Assembly (NCBI RefSeq): GCF_902459535.1
Contig: NZ_LR699553.1
Span: 4,402,001-4,466,000, forward strand
DNA: 64,000 bases
DNA from: Paraburkholderia dioscoreae
Lineage (GTDB): Bacteria; Pseudomonadota; Gammaproteobacteria; Burkholderiales; Burkholderiaceae
Reading direction: 5' to 3'
This document shows, in pieces, positions 50,107 to 59,943 of the stretch; the stretch's first letter is position 1; every line of letters begins with the position of its first letter. Made by a program: the position numbers and the translations under genes. The notes under the pieces are model-generated. The model was not told where the DNA came from. It worked only from the letters and a program-made list of their open reading frames with translations, and did no database searches.

Positions 50107-51840
50107 ATGGCTGATTCCAACCAGACCAGGAAGCCGCTGCGTAGCCAGGCGTGGTTTGGCCTTGAGGACCGTGACGGTTTTCTGCATCGTTCGTGGATGA
50201 AAAACCAGGGCATTCCACACGACGAATTCGACGGGCGCCCGGTGATCGGCATCTGCAATACGTGGTCCGAACTGACGCCGTGCAACGCGCATTTTCGCGA
50301 ACTCGCGGAGTACGTGAAAAAAGGCGTACATGAAGCGGGCGGCCTGCCGCTCGAGTTTCCCGTGATGTCGCTCGGAGAGACCAACTTGCGGCCCACGGCG
50401 ATGCTGTTTCGCAACCTCGCCTCGATGGACGTCGAGGAGTCGATTCGCGGCAATCCCATGGACGGCGTGATCCTCCTCGTCGGCTGCGACAAGACCACGC
50501 CCGCGTTGCTGATGGGCGCGGCGTCATGCAACCTGCCCTCGCTGGCCGTCTCCGGCGGACCGATGCTCAACGGCCGGTTTCGCGGCAAGAACATCGGCTC
50601 AGGCACCGGTGTCTGGCAGATGTCCGAGGAAGTGCGCGCCGGCACGATGACGCAGGAAGAATTCACCGAAGCCGAGTCGTGCATGAACCGCTCGCGCGGC
50701 CACTGCATGACGATGGGCACGGCGTCGACGATGGCCTCGATGGTCGAATCGCTCGGCATGGGCTTGCCGCATAACGCAGCGATTCCCGCCGTCGATGCGC
50801 GCCGTCAGGTGCTCGCGCATCTCGCGGGCCGGCGTATCGTCGACATGGTTCGCGAGGATCTGACGATGGACCGGATTCTCACGCGCCAGGCATTCGAAAA
50901 CGCGATCCGCACGAATGCGGCGATCGGCGGTTCGACCAACGCGGTCGTTCATCTGATTGCGCTGGCGAGGCGCATTGGCGTGGAGTTGTCGCTGGAGGAT
51001 TGGGAACTGGGTTCGAACGTGCCGTGTCTCGTGAATCTGCAACCGTCTGGCGAATATCTGATGGAGGATTTTTACTACGCGGGCGGTCTGCCCGCGGTGT
51101 TGAAGCAACTCGGCGAGCAAGGCCTGCTGCATCGCGACGCGCTGACGGTGAACGGCAAGACGATCTGGGACAACGTACGCAACGCGCCGAATCACGACCA
51201 GAAGGTCATCACGACGTTCGCCGAGCCGCTCAAGCCGAAGGCCGGAATCGCGGTGCTCAAGGGCAACCTGGCGCCGAATGGCGCGGTGATCAAACCGTCG
51301 GCGGCGACCGCGCGGTTGCTCAAGCATTGCGGCCGCGCGGTGGTGTTCGAGAACGTCGAGGAACTGCACGCGAAGATCGACGACGAGTCGCTCGACATCG
51401 ACGAGCATTGCATCATGGTGCTCAAGGGCGCGGGGCCGAAGGGTTATCCGGGCTTTGCGGAAGTCGGCAATATGCCGCTGCCGAAAAAAGTGCTGCGAAA
51501 GGGTATCACAGACATGGTGCGCATTTCCGACGGCCGCATGAGCGGCACGGCCTACGGCGCGGTGGTGCTGCACGTGTCGCCGGAAGCGGCCGCGGGCGGC
51601 CCGCTCGCTTTCGTGCAGACCGGCGACATGATCGAGCTGGACGTCGACGCACGCCGCCTGCATCTCGACGTCACCGACGAGGAACTCGCGCGCCGGCGCG
51701 CCGTATGGCAGGCGCCCGAGGCGCCTACGCGCGGCTACTACAAGCTCTATGTCGAGCACGTGTTGCAAGCGGATCAGGGCGCGGATCTGGACTTTCTGGT
51801 GGGATCGAGCGGTGCGCCGGTGCCGCGCGATTCTCACTGA
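50107..51840 (+). CDS. IlvD/Edd-family dehydratase, L-arabinonate dehydratase type
   Basis: This 577-aa dehydratase carries cysteines at positions 59, 127 and 200 (SELTPCN, LVGCDKTT, RGHCMTMGT), the spacing expected for the [2Fe-2S] ligands of the sugar-acid branch of the family. SDGRMSGTAYG holds the catalytic serine. Its length and start (MADSNQTRKPLRSQAWFGLEDRDGF) agree with arabinonate dehydratases rather than branched-chain IlvD. No sugar-catabolism neighbour is present, so the physiological substrate is open. A terminator follows. Confidence 0.85.
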   Translation: MADSNQTRKPLRSQAWFGLEDRDGFLHRSWMKNQGIPHDEFDGRPVIGICNTWSELTPCNAHFRELAEYVKKGVHEAGGLPLEFPVMSLGETNLRPTAMLFRNLASMDVEESIRGNPMDGVILLVGCDKTTPALLMGAASCNLPSLAVSGGPMLNGRFRGKNIGSGTGVWQMSEEVRAGTMTQEEFTEAESCMNRSRGHCMTMGTASTMASMVESLGMGLPHNAAIPAVDARRQVLAHLAGRRIVDMVREDLTMDRILTRQAFENAIRTNAAIGGSTNAVVHLIALARRIGVELSLEDWELGSNVPCLVNLQPSGEYLMEDFYYAGGLPAVLKQLGEQGLLHRDALTVNGKTIWDNVRNAPNHDQKVITTFAEPLKPKAGIAVLKGNLAPNGAVIKPSAATARLLKHCGRAVVFENVEELHAKIDDESLDIDEHCIMVLKGAGPKGYPGFAEVGNMPLPKKVLRKGITDMVRISDGRMSGTAYGAVVLHVSPEAAAGGPLAFVQTGDMIELDVDARRLHLDVTDEELARRRAVWQAPEAPTRGYYKLYVEHVLQADQGADLDFLVGSSGAPVPRDSH

Positions 51841-51909
51841 CGGGCACGGCCGCGCGCGCCATGAGCCAGCGGTCGTTTCCTGCACCTGCCAATCAAGCGC
51901 ACTGCCGAT

Positions 51910-51940
51910 GCCGATGGACAGCGTCCGCATCGGCTTTTTT
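51910..51940 (+). terminator. Terminator of the dehydratase gene
   Basis: GCCGATG (51910-51916) and CATCGGC (51928-51934) form a stem followed by six T. Confidence 0.8.
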
Positions 51941-51976
51941 CTGTCCGTTTCAAGGCGACTAAAAAGCGCACGCAAA

Positions 51977-52015
51977 TAAAAAACGGCCAGGCATTTCATG
52001 CCCAGCCGATTTTTA
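51977..52015. terminator. Bidirectional terminator between the dehydratase gene and the small secreted-protein gene
   Basis: GGCCAGGCAT and ATGCCCAGCC form a stem with two wobble/mismatch positions around TTC, flanked by AAATAAAAAA and ATTTTT. It is placed to stop the minus-strand gene at 52094 and any read-through from the dehydratase gene. Confidence 0.6.
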
Positions 52016-52093
52016 ACTCACAGGTTCACCGCCTCCGGCTTTTTATAAAGTCAGAGGATCGACGCATGCCGAACCGGAATATGAGCGTTCAGC

Positions 52094-52432
52094 TTATTGC
52101 TTGATGAATCGATCGTTCGCCCAAAGTCCTTGCGTGTCGCTATTGCCGGAATTCACGAATTCGACGTCGTGTCCGACCACGCGCACAACGCGGAAGCTCG
52201 AGTTTTCTGGCGTCGAAACACACTGGTATCCGGAGAAGAATTCCTGCATTTTTTGCTGTTCACCGGCTTGCGCATGCTGGTCGGCGGCGTCGAGTTTATC
52301 CTTCGACAGGCAGCCATACCCATTGGCCTTGAACTGGATGGTTTGCTGCGGCTTGATCACGACGTCTTGCGCCTGAACTGTCGCGGCAGCCAATCCCGCA
52401 ATGGCGAAAACAAGGGCGATTCGCGTTTTCAT
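52094..52432 (-). CDS. Small exported protein, function unknown
   Basis: This 112-aa protein has a signal peptide (MKTRIALVFAIAGLAAATVQAQ) and a mature part with two cysteines (YGCLSKDKLD, YQCVSTPENS) that could form a disulphide. A GGAGGAAAAT site precedes the ATG. No family recognised; a small periplasmic protein is the safe reading. Confidence 0.7.
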   Translation of the reverse strand: MKTRIALVFAIAGLAAATVQAQDVVIKPQQTIQFKANGYGCLSKDKLDAADQHAQAGEQQKMQEFFSGYQCVSTPENSSFRVVRVVGHDVEFVNSGNSDTQGLWANDRFIKQ

Positions 52433-52884
52433 ATTTTCCTCCGGTGCGGGTGGATACTCAGGTTAGCTATGTATTTAACTTTAACGTTGAACCCGCACCT
52501 TGCACTTTAGGAGAACGCGAGAGAACGACAAGCACATCTTGTGTGCGGTTGCAACAGCGGCTAATTGTCGCACCAGCGTTTGCGCCGGGTTATCTGTTGA
52601 GCAGCGACTTGATCAAGTGTCCTTGCGATCGATAATCCGCAAATGGGTGACGCGCGCCGCTTTAACCAGTAAAGCTTTGCGACGCGTATTCGCGTAAACG
52701 AGGGGCGTCAATTAAGCGATTTACTACATTTATTGCGGGCAGTTGGTGCGTTGCACACAAAGTCATTCAGCTGGCTAAACAGGAATGACAAAATAACGGT
52801 GTATTTGCAGAAGATAAACAGTGCCAGGTACCACGAGCGGTGCGTGCGGGGTTTGTTTGGTGAGGGCGCTGCGCAGTCGCACAC
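52433..52884. other. Intergenic stretch, 452 bp
   Basis: No gene, terminator or repeat was recognised between the small exported protein gene and speG. The region is somewhat AT-richer than its surroundings. Confidence 0.4.
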
Positions 52885-53427
52885 TCAATAGACGTGCTGA
52901 TTCACCTTGAAGAATTCGTCCTGGAACATGCACATGCGCAGAGCGTTGTGATAGCTGCCGTTGCCGAAAAATTCTTCGATCAGCTCGGCTTCGTGCCGGA
53001 AGCCGCACTTCTCGTAGACGTGAATGGCCGCTGTATTCGCCTTGTCGACGATCAGATAGACCTTGCGCAGATTCAGCACTGAAAACGCATAGTCGGTTGC
53101 TAGTTGCGTGGCGAGGGTTGCATAGCCGCGGCCTTGTGCATGAGGCGCGATGATGATCTGAAACTCGCCTCGCCGGTGAATGTAGTCGAGTTCGATCAAT
53201 TCGACGACCCCGACGGTCTGCCCCTCGTTGTCGATTGCCACGAAGCGCCGCTCGCGCAGGTCATGCACATGCTGGTCGTAAAGCTGCGTCAGTTCGGAGA
53301 AGGTTTCATACGGCTCTTCGAACCAGTAACGCATGATTTTCGCGTTGTTGTTCACTTCATGGACGAAGCGCAGATCGGTGCGCTCGAGCGGGCGCAAGGT
53401 GAGTTCGCTGCTGCGTTCGATAGTCAT
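52885..53427 (-). CDS. speG: Spermidine N1-acetyltransferase
   Basis: This 180-aa GNAT enzyme acetylates spermidine and spermine to relieve polyamine stress. It matches SpeG strongly through WFEEPYETFSELTQLYDQHV, HRRGEFQIIIAPHAQGRGYA (acetyl-CoA loop) and KVYLIVDKANTAAIHVYEKC, ending near MCMFQDEFF. The E. coli protein is 186 aa. Confidence 0.93.
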   Translation of the reverse strand: MTIERSSELTLRPLERTDLRFVHEVNNNAKIMRYWFEEPYETFSELTQLYDQHVHDLRERRFVAIDNEGQTVGVVELIELDYIHRRGEFQIIIAPHAQGRGYATLATQLATDYAFSVLNLRKVYLIVDKANTAAIHVYEKCGFRHEAELIEEFFGNGSYHNALRMCMFQDEFFKVNQHVY

Positions 53428-53708
53428 TGGATTCCCCTTGAGAGTTATTGGTTTGAACGCGCGTTCCGTGTCGGCGCGGGCGCGTTCCAGTTAGTCAGGG
53501 CCTGGTGCGGGGAGTTCTTGCAAAGTCCTGCTTCCGTACGCCACTTTTTTGCAATACGCGCGGCGGCATGCGGGTTTGGCGAGTGCCGGGCGTCATGTTG
53601 CCGCAGGTGCGCGATTGGGCGCGATCGGGCGATTGTGAGCGCCGCGGCACGGTATGGGTGCGCGCGGTGCTCTACAATGAAATCATGCTCTTGCGATCGG
53701 AGGCCACC

Positions 53709-53888
53709 GTGATCGAGCACTTGATATTGGGCGTCTTTCTGGTCATTCCGCTGCTCATCGTCGCGTTTCTTTTCTCCGACGAACTGTGGCAGGAACACCG
53801 CCATCTTCACGAGATGCGACCCGCGCATGTCAAGCCGCGGCGTATCGACTGGCGGCATCCGCTGCGCCGCTCGCGGCAGCGCCTTTGA
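53709..53888 (+). CDS. Small single-pass membrane protein, function unknown
   Basis: This 59-aa protein starts GTG at 53709 with GGAGG immediately upstream. A membrane segment covers residues 4-24 (HLILGVFLVIPLLIVAFLF) and an arginine/histidine-rich cytoplasmic tail follows. An upstream ATG at 53685 is possible. Function unknown. Confidence 0.6.
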   Translation: MIEHLILGVFLVIPLLIVAFLFSDELWQEHRHLHEMRPAHVKPRRIDWRHPLRRSRQRL

Positions 53889-54005
53889 AGTGGCGCCGCG
53901 TTCGCGCCGCGCTGCCGATTGGCACTCCTGCGTGCTACGCCGCGCGAATTCTTCCCGCCGTGCGGCGCGTGACCGTGCGCCGCGCCTCGCGCTTTCAGCA
54001 CCCGG

Positions 54006-54431
54006 TCAGTGAGCGCGCCAATGCGAGCGAATGCGCTTGGCAAGTGCCTCAAGCGTATCCGCGTCTGCGACGTCGCGCGCGTGCATGCGCAGCGGCTGGC
54101 CTTCCCAGCGCGGGATCACGTGAAAATGCACATGCGGTACGGTTTGTCCCGCGGCGGCGCCGTTGAATTGGCCAATGAACACGCCGTCCGGGCGCAAGGC
54201 CGCGCGAGCCGCGATTGCGAGCTTTTGCGTCATGCGTATGCATGCCACCATCGAAGCATCCGACAGCTCGAAAATCTCCGCTACCGGTTCCTTCGGCACC
54301 ACCAGCAGATGGCCGTCGGCTTGCGGCATGAGATCCATGAAGGCGAGGGCGGCATCGGTTTCGGCCACTTTGATGCAGGGTAATTCGCCGCGCAGAATCC
54401 TCGCGAAGGGATTGCTGTCGTCGTAGTTCAT
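54006..54431 (-). CDS. HIT-family nucleotide-binding protein
   Basis: This 141-aa protein has the histidine-triad motif PHVHFHVIPR and the HIT N-terminus NPFARILRGELPCIKV. HIT proteins hydrolyse nucleotide adducts. The ATG at 54431 has a GAGAGGAACGCG ribosome site. No functional neighbour. Confidence 0.9.
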   Translation of the reverse strand: MNYDDSNPFARILRGELPCIKVAETDAALAFMDLMPQADGHLLVVPKEPVAEIFELSDASMVACIRMTQKLAIAARAALRPDGVFIGQFNGAAAGQTVPHVHFHVIPRWEGQPLRMHARDVADADTLEALAKRIRSHWRAH

Positions 54432-54500
54432 CGCGTTCCTCTCATGGTGGAAGGTCATATCGGGTGTTGCTGCGGTTACCCGTATTGTCCATCACCCGTG

Positions 54501-55436
54501 TTACACCACGCGCGCCGCGCGTTTAATCGCCTGCGGCGGTTGGCCAAACGCGCGCAGAAACGCGCGCCGCATCCGTTCTGTATCCACGAAGCCGGTTTCC
54601 GCAGCCACCGCCTCCATGGAGTGGCGGCCTGCTTCCAGCATGGCGCGCGCGGTTTCGACGCGCAATGCCTCGATGGCTTTGGCTGGGGATTGGCGGGTTT
54701 CGTCGCGAAAGGCGCGGCTGAACTGGCGCGGACTGAGATGCGCGACGTCGGCGAGTTGTTCGACCGTCAACGGCTCGCGCAGATGGCTTTTGGCGTACGA
54801 GAGGGCGTTCTGGATGCGGTCGGATTTCGGCTCCAGGTCCAGCATGGCCGAGAACTGCGATTGGCCGCCGGTGCGGCGGTGATACACCACGAGCTTCTTG
54901 GCGATAGCGCGCGAAACCTCCACGCCGAGATCGTTTTCGACAAGCGCGAGACACAGGTCGATGCAGGCGGTCATGCCGGCCGACGTCCACACCGAACCGT
55001 CGACGATAAAAATGCGGTCTTCGTCCACGCGCGCCTGCGGGAAGCGCCGTTGCAGATCGCGCGCGTGGATCCAGTGGGTCGTGGCGTGGCGGCCGTCGAG
55101 AATCCCGGCTTCCGCCAGCACGAACGCGCCGGTGCAGATGCTGGCGGTACGCCGCGAGGCGGCGAGGGCGTCGTTCAGAAACGCCAGCAATCCCGACGAC
55201 GACGGCGCGATCTGCATCGCGCCGGTGACCACCACGGTGTCGTACGCCGGATCGCTGAACCGGCGGGTGGCGATCTCGACGCCGGCCGAGCTGCGCACCA
55301 TTCCGCCGTGCTCGGAAATGACCTCCACTTGGTACTCCGGCTGGCCGGCCTCCAGGTTCGCCAGTTCGAACACCGAGATCGCCACCATATCGAGAATCTG
55401 GAAGCCGGGGAAAACCACCACGCCGACGTGTCTCAT
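54501..55436 (-). CDS. GlxA-type AraC-family regulator with DJ-1/PfpI domain
   Basis: This 311-aa regulator has an N-terminal DJ-1/PfpI-like ligand domain (HVGVVVFPGFQILDMVAIS, with Cys in SICTGAFVLAEAG) and a C-terminal AraC double helix-turn-helix (VEQLADVAHLSPRQFSRAFRDETRQSP). It is divergent from the SDR gene at 55613, a likely target. Confidence 0.9.
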   Translation of the reverse strand: MRHVGVVVFPGFQILDMVAISVFELANLEAGQPEYQVEVISEHGGMVRSSAGVEIATRRFSDPAYDTVVVTGAMQIAPSSSGLLAFLNDALAASRRTASICTGAFVLAEAGILDGRHATTHWIHARDLQRRFPQARVDEDRIFIVDGSVWTSAGMTACIDLCLALVENDLGVEVSRAIAKKLVVYHRRTGGQSQFSAMLDLEPKSDRIQNALSYAKSHLREPLTVEQLADVAHLSPRQFSRAFRDETRQSPAKAIEALRVETARAMLEAGRHSMEAVAAETGFVDTERMRRAFLRAFGQPPQAIKRAARVV

Positions 55437-55612
55437 CGTAATGTCCTAAAACGAGGTAAATATGACATTTGAGACAAAAGGGTACGCGCCTACACTTGCC
55501 TCGTCAACACCGCAATGTCCACGCAAACCGCGCGGCGGCGGAGGTTTCCGGGTTTTCCCATTCATCGGACGGGCAGCGGCGCAACGCGCCGCGCCCACAA
55601 GGAGAGAGTCAA

Positions 55613-56425
55613 ATGGCAACGCAAGCAGGCAAAGGAACGGCATTGGTGACGGGCGCATCGTCGGGTATCGGCGCAGTGTATGCAGACCGCCTCGCGCGGC
55701 GCGGCTACGACCTGATTCTCGTGGCGCGCGACGTGGAGCGGTTGAACGGTCTGGCCGAGCGTCTGGCGAGCGAGACCGGCCGCCACGTCGAAACGATCGC
55801 GGCGGACCTTACCGTCAAAGCCGACGTGCGCCGCATCGAGGAACGCCTGCGCGCGGACCGTAGCATCGCGATGCTGGTCAACAACGCGGGCGTTGGCGCG
55901 ACCCGTTCGCTCATCGATTCGGACGTGGATGAACTCGAAAAAATGATCGACCTGAACGTGACCGCGCTCACGCGCCTGACGGCGGCCGTCGTGCCCGGCC
56001 TGGTGGAGCGGGGCAACGGCATCGTGATCAATATTTCGTCGATCGTCGCGCTGTCGCCGGAGATGTTGAACGGCACGTATAGCGGCACCAAGGCCTACGT
56101 GCTGAACCTGACGCAATCGCTGCACCATGAAGTGGGCGACAAGGGCGTGCAGCTGCAAGCGGTGCTGCCGGGCGCGACCAGCACGGCATTCTGGGGACGT
56201 GCGGGCCTGCCGGTCGAGCATCTGCCGTCGCAGATCGTGATGACCGCCGAAGACATGGTGGACGCCGCGCTCGCCGGCCTCGATCAGGGCGAACTGGTAA
56301 CGATTCCGTCGTTGCCGGACGCGGCAGACTGGGACCGTTTGAACAGCGCGCGCCAGCAGTTGCAGCCGAACCTGTCGCACAAGCTGCCGGCCGCGCGCTA
56401 TACGCACGTCGCGGCAACGGCGTAA
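55613..56425 (+). CDS. SDR-family NAD(P)-dependent oxidoreductase
   Basis: This 270-aa enzyme has TGASSGIG, NNAG, the serine in NISSIV and YSGTK, the complete classical SDR set. AAGGAGAGAGTCAA precedes the ATG at 55613. The substrate is unknown; the divergent GlxA-type regulator suggests inducible expression. Confidence 0.92.
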   Translation: MATQAGKGTALVTGASSGIGAVYADRLARRGYDLILVARDVERLNGLAERLASETGRHVETIAADLTVKADVRRIEERLRADRSIAMLVNNAGVGATRSLIDSDVDELEKMIDLNVTALTRLTAAVVPGLVERGNGIVINISSIVALSPEMLNGTYSGTKAYVLNLTQSLHHEVGDKGVQLQAVLPGATSTAFWGRAGLPVEHLPSQIVMTAEDMVDAALAGLDQGELVTIPSLPDAADWDRLNSARQQLQPNLSHKLPAARYTHVAATA

Positions 56426-56503
56426 CGACTGCTTTCGGCGCATCAAAGGCAGACAGGCAGCTCACAAAGGGCAGCGGCAACTGGAGGCTGCCCTTTGTGG
56501 CTC

Positions 56504-57031
56504 TCAGCGCCAGTCAGTCGACACGTCGTCGGGATCGACCAGCGTCAATCCCGACGACGGCAGCGGCAGCGCCGTCTTGTAACGCACCTGCTTGAGCGCG
56601 AAGCTCGAGCGGATATTGGAGATGCCCGGAATCTTGGTCAGATGATCGACGATAAAGCGCTCCAGCGTCTGCATATCCGGCATGACCACGCGCAGCAGAT
56701 AGTCGGCGTCGCCCGTCATCAGATAGCACTCCATCACTTCGGGGCGCTCCGAAATCGCCTGTTCGAAGCGCTGTAGCGCGTCTTCCACCTGCTTTTCCAG
56801 ACTGACCTGAATAAACACGTTGATGCGCAGCCCGAGCGGCTCCGGGTTCAGCAGCGTGACCTGCTGCTTGAACAGACCTAGCTTTTCGAGCGCGCGCACA
56901 CGGTTAAAGCACGGCGTAGCCGAGAGGTTCACCGAGCGCGCCAGATCCGAATTGGTAATGCGTGCGTTCTGCTGCAACTGGCTCAGGATGCCGATGTCGA
57001 TACGGTCGAGCCGTCTGGGTGGCGTGGTCAT
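56504..57031 (-). CDS. Lrp/AsnC-family regulator divergent from 2-oxoacid dehydrogenase E1
   Basis: This 175-aa regulator has an AsnC helix-turn-helix (NSDLARSVNLSATPCFNRVRALE) and a RAM domain (VMECYLMTGDADYLLRVVMPDMQTLERF). The ATG at 57031 gives the family start MTTPPRRLDRIDIGILSQL. It is divergent from the E1 gene, as mdeR is from the Pseudomonas mde genes, so control of that gene is likely. Confidence 0.9.
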   Translation of the reverse strand: MTTPPRRLDRIDIGILSQLQQNARITNSDLARSVNLSATPCFNRVRALEKLGLFKQQVTLLNPEPLGLRINVFIQVSLEKQVEDALQRFEQAISERPEVMECYLMTGDADYLLRVVMPDMQTLERFIVDHLTKIPGISNIRSSFALKQVRYKTALPLPSSGLTLVDPDDVSTDWR

Positions 57032-57099
57032 AGATAAAATATTCCGTGTCACGGGCAAATTCCGGAACAAATAGCCTATCGCAGTGCGGGAACACAAGC

Positions 57100-57116
57100 A
57101 AATGAGACGCTCATTT
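57100..57116. promoter_or_regulatory. Candidate AsnC/Lrp operator
   Basis: AAATGAG-ACG-CTCATTT is a perfect 7-bp inverted repeat in the 152-bp divergent region between the regulator and E1 genes. Confidence 0.5.
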
Positions 57117-57183
57117 TGCGAGCACATGGTTACCATTGACTGATTCGATCCTGAACCGAACGTGTCGATGCGGGAGTGGCGCC

Positions 57184-59925
57184 ATGACGGATTTATCCAG
57201 CGGTAGCAAGCAATTGCAGTTTTTGAACACCCATCGTGTCGACACGACGGAGCAGGCGGATGCCGACCCGCAGGAAACCGCCGAGTGGCTGGAAGCGCTC
57301 GATGCCGTCGTCGCGCATGTCGGCCGAGATCGCGCGCAGTTTCTGTTCGACAAACTCGCGGGCCATGCGCTCTCGCTCGGCGTGGAATCGGCGCGCACCA
57401 GCGTGACGCCGTATCAGAACACCATCCCGTTCGAGCAGCAGCCGCGCTATCCCGGCAATCTCGAACTCGAAGAACGGCTCGCCGCCGCGCTGCGCTGGAA
57501 TGCGCTCGCAATGGTGGTGCGCGCGAACAAGGCTTACGGCGAACTCGGCGGCCATATTGCGAGTTACGCGTCCGCGGCGGATCTGTTCGAGGTCGGTTTC
57601 AACCATTTCTTCCGCGCCACGGCGCCGGGCGGCGAGGAGGGCACGGGCGACCTCGTCTACTTCCAGCCACATTCGTCGCCGGGTGTCTACGCGCGGGCTT
57701 ATCTCGAAGGATTTCTCTCCGAAGAAAACCTGCAGTACTACCGGCGCGAGATCGGCGGACCGGGCTTGTGCTCGTATCCGCATCCGTGGCTGATGCCGGA
57801 TTTCTGGCAATTCCCCACCGGCTCGATGGGCATCGGGCCGATCAATGCGATTTATCAAGCGCGCTTCATGCGGTATCTCGCCAATCGCGGCCTCGTGCAA
57901 ACGGAAGGCCGCAAGGTGTGGGGCTTTTTCGGCGACGGCGAAATGGACGAGCCGGAATCGACTGGCGCGCTTTCACTGGCCGCGCGTGAAGGGCTCGACA
58001 ACCTGGTGTTCGTGATCAACTGCAACTTGCAGCGCCTCGACGGTCCGGTGCGCAGCAACGGCCGGATCATCGACGAACTGGAAGCGCACTTTATCGGCGC
58101 CGGCTGGAATGTGATCAAGGTGATCTGGGGTTCGGACTGGGACGCGCTGTTCTCGCGCGACCGCACCGGCGCTTTGCTGCGCGCGTTCGCGCATACCGTC
58201 GACGGCCAGTTCCAGACCTTCTCCGCGAACGACGGCGCGTACAACCGTGAACGCTTCTTCGGCCAGAACCCGGAGCTTGCCGCGCTCGCCGCGCAACTGA
58301 GCGACGACGACATCGACCGTTTGCGCCGTGGCGGCCACGACGTGCGCAAACTGCACGCGGCGTACGCGAAAGCGCTCGCGCACCACGGCCAGCCGACGGT
58401 GATTCTCGCGAAGACGATGAAGGGCTTCGGCATGGGCACCTCGGGCCAGGGCCGCATGACCACGCATCAGCAGAAGAAACTCGACTTCGACGACCTCAAG
58501 GCGTTTCGCGATCGCTTCCGCCTGCCGCTGACGGACGAGGACGTCGAACAGGTGAAGTTTTACAAACCAGCGGAAGACAGCCCGGAAATGCAATACCTGC
58601 ATGCGCGCCGGGCAGCTCTCGGAGGCTATCTGCCCAGAAGGCGGCGAGTTGCATCGAAGGGGCTGATCGTCCCGCCGGTGTCCTCCTGGGGGCAATTCGC
58701 GCTGGAATCGAACGGCCGCGACATGTCCACGACGATGGCGCTGGTCCGCATGCTGACCGCGCTGCTCAAGGATCAGGAAGTCGGCCCGCGCGTGGTGCCG
58801 ATCGTCGCCGACGAAGCACGCACCTTCGGCATGGCGAACATGTTCCGCCAGGTCGGCATCTATTCGCCGCTCGGCCAACTGTACGAGCCGGAAGACCTCG
58901 GCTCGATGCTGTACTACCGCGAGGACACGAAAGGCCAGATCCTCGAAGAGGGCATTTCGGAAGCAGGTGCGGTGTCGTCGTGGATCGCGGCGGCGACGTC
59001 GTACAGCGTGCACGATCTGCCGATGCTGCCGTTCTACATCTACTACTCGATGTTCGGTTTCCAGCGCATCGGCGATCTGATCTGGGCGGCGGCGGATCAG
59101 CGTGCGCGCGGTTTCCTGATCGGCGCGACTTCGGGCAAGACCACGCTCGGCGGCGAGGGCCTGCAGCATCAGGACGGCACGAGCCACCTGGCGGCATCGA
59201 CGATTCCGAATTGCCGCGCGTACGACCCGGCGTTCGCGTACGAGGTTGCCGCGATCGTCGACGAGGGCATGCATGAGATGGTCGAAGTGCAGCGCGACGT
59301 GTTCTATTACGTCACGGTGATGAACGAGAACTACGCGCAGCCTTCGGTGCCGGGCGGCAACCTGGAGGCGCTGCGCGAAGGGATTCTCAAGGGCATCTAT
59401 CCGCTCGCCGCGCAAATGCAGGAGAGCACGCAAGCCAGGGTGCAATTGCTCGGCGCGGGCGCGATTCTCGGTGAAGTAATCGCGGCCCGGCAGATGTTGA
59501 AGGACGATTGGCAGATCGACGCCGCCGTGTGGAGCGTGACCAGTTTCACCGAGTTGCAGCGTGACGGAATGGCGGCGGAACGGCTCGCGCGCCTCGGCGA
59601 GGAAACCGGCACGCCGTATGTCACGCAAGCGCTCGAAGCATCGCAAGGTCCGATCATCGCCGCCACGGACTATGTTCGCGCCGTGCCTGAACTGATACGT
59701 GCCTACGTGCCGCGCCGCTATGTGACGCTCGGCACCGACGGCTTCGGCCGCAGCGACACGCGCCAGGCGCTGCGCGAGTTCTTCGAAGTGGACCGCAAGG
59801 CGATCGTGATCGCCGCCCTGAAAGCACTGGAGGACGAGGGCACGATCGAGGCAGCCGTGCTTGCCGACGCGCGCCGCAAGTATTTCGGCGACGCAGCAGT
59901 CGGCGCCGCTTCCTGGCAATGTTAG
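57184..59925 (+). CDS. Homodimeric 2-oxoacid (pyruvate/2-oxobutyrate) dehydrogenase E1
   Basis: This 913-aa thiamin-diphosphate enzyme is an AceE/MdeB-type homodimeric E1. It has NTIPFEQQPRYPGNLELEE, the ThDP-binding GDGEMDEPES segment and DGTSHLAASTIPNC. No E2 or E3 gene follows, since the next gene is convergent, so it must use partners encoded elsewhere. With the adjacent Lrp regulator it resembles mdeB, the 2-oxobutyrate dehydrogenase of methionine catabolism, but no methionine gamma-lyase gene is near. The start at 57184 has GGGAG. Confidence 0.88.
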   Translation: MTDLSSGSKQLQFLNTHRVDTTEQADADPQETAEWLEALDAVVAHVGRDRAQFLFDKLAGHALSLGVESARTSVTPYQNTIPFEQQPRYPGNLELEERLAAALRWNALAMVVRANKAYGELGGHIASYASAADLFEVGFNHFFRATAPGGEEGTGDLVYFQPHSSPGVYARAYLEGFLSEENLQYYRREIGGPGLCSYPHPWLMPDFWQFPTGSMGIGPINAIYQARFMRYLANRGLVQTEGRKVWGFFGDGEMDEPESTGALSLAAREGLDNLVFVINCNLQRLDGPVRSNGRIIDELEAHFIGAGWNVIKVIWGSDWDALFSRDRTGALLRAFAHTVDGQFQTFSANDGAYNRERFFGQNPELAALAAQLSDDDIDRLRRGGHDVRKLHAAYAKALAHHGQPTVILAKTMKGFGMGTSGQGRMTTHQQKKLDFDDLKAFRDRFRLPLTDEDVEQVKFYKPAEDSPEMQYLHARRAALGGYLPRRRRVASKGLIVPPVSSWGQFALESNGRDMSTTMALVRMLTALLKDQEVGPRVVPIVADEARTFGMANMFRQVGIYSPLGQLYEPEDLGSMLYYREDTKGQILEEGISEAGAVSSWIAAATSYSVHDLPMLPFYIYYSMFGFQRIGDLIWAAADQRARGFLIGATSGKTTLGGEGLQHQDGTSHLAASTIPNCRAYDPAFAYEVAAIVDEGMHEMVEVQRDVFYYVTVMNENYAQPSVPGGNLEALREGILKGIYPLAAQMQESTQARVQLLGAGAILGEVIAARQMLKDDWQIDAAVWSVTSFTELQRDGMAAERLARLGEETGTPYVTQALEASQGPIIAATDYVRAVPELIRAYVPRRYVTLGTDGFGRSDTRQALREFFEVDRKAIVIAALKALEDEGTIEAAVLADARRKYFGDAAVGAASWQC

Positions 59926-59943
59926 GAAGCGGCTGCTGATTGG

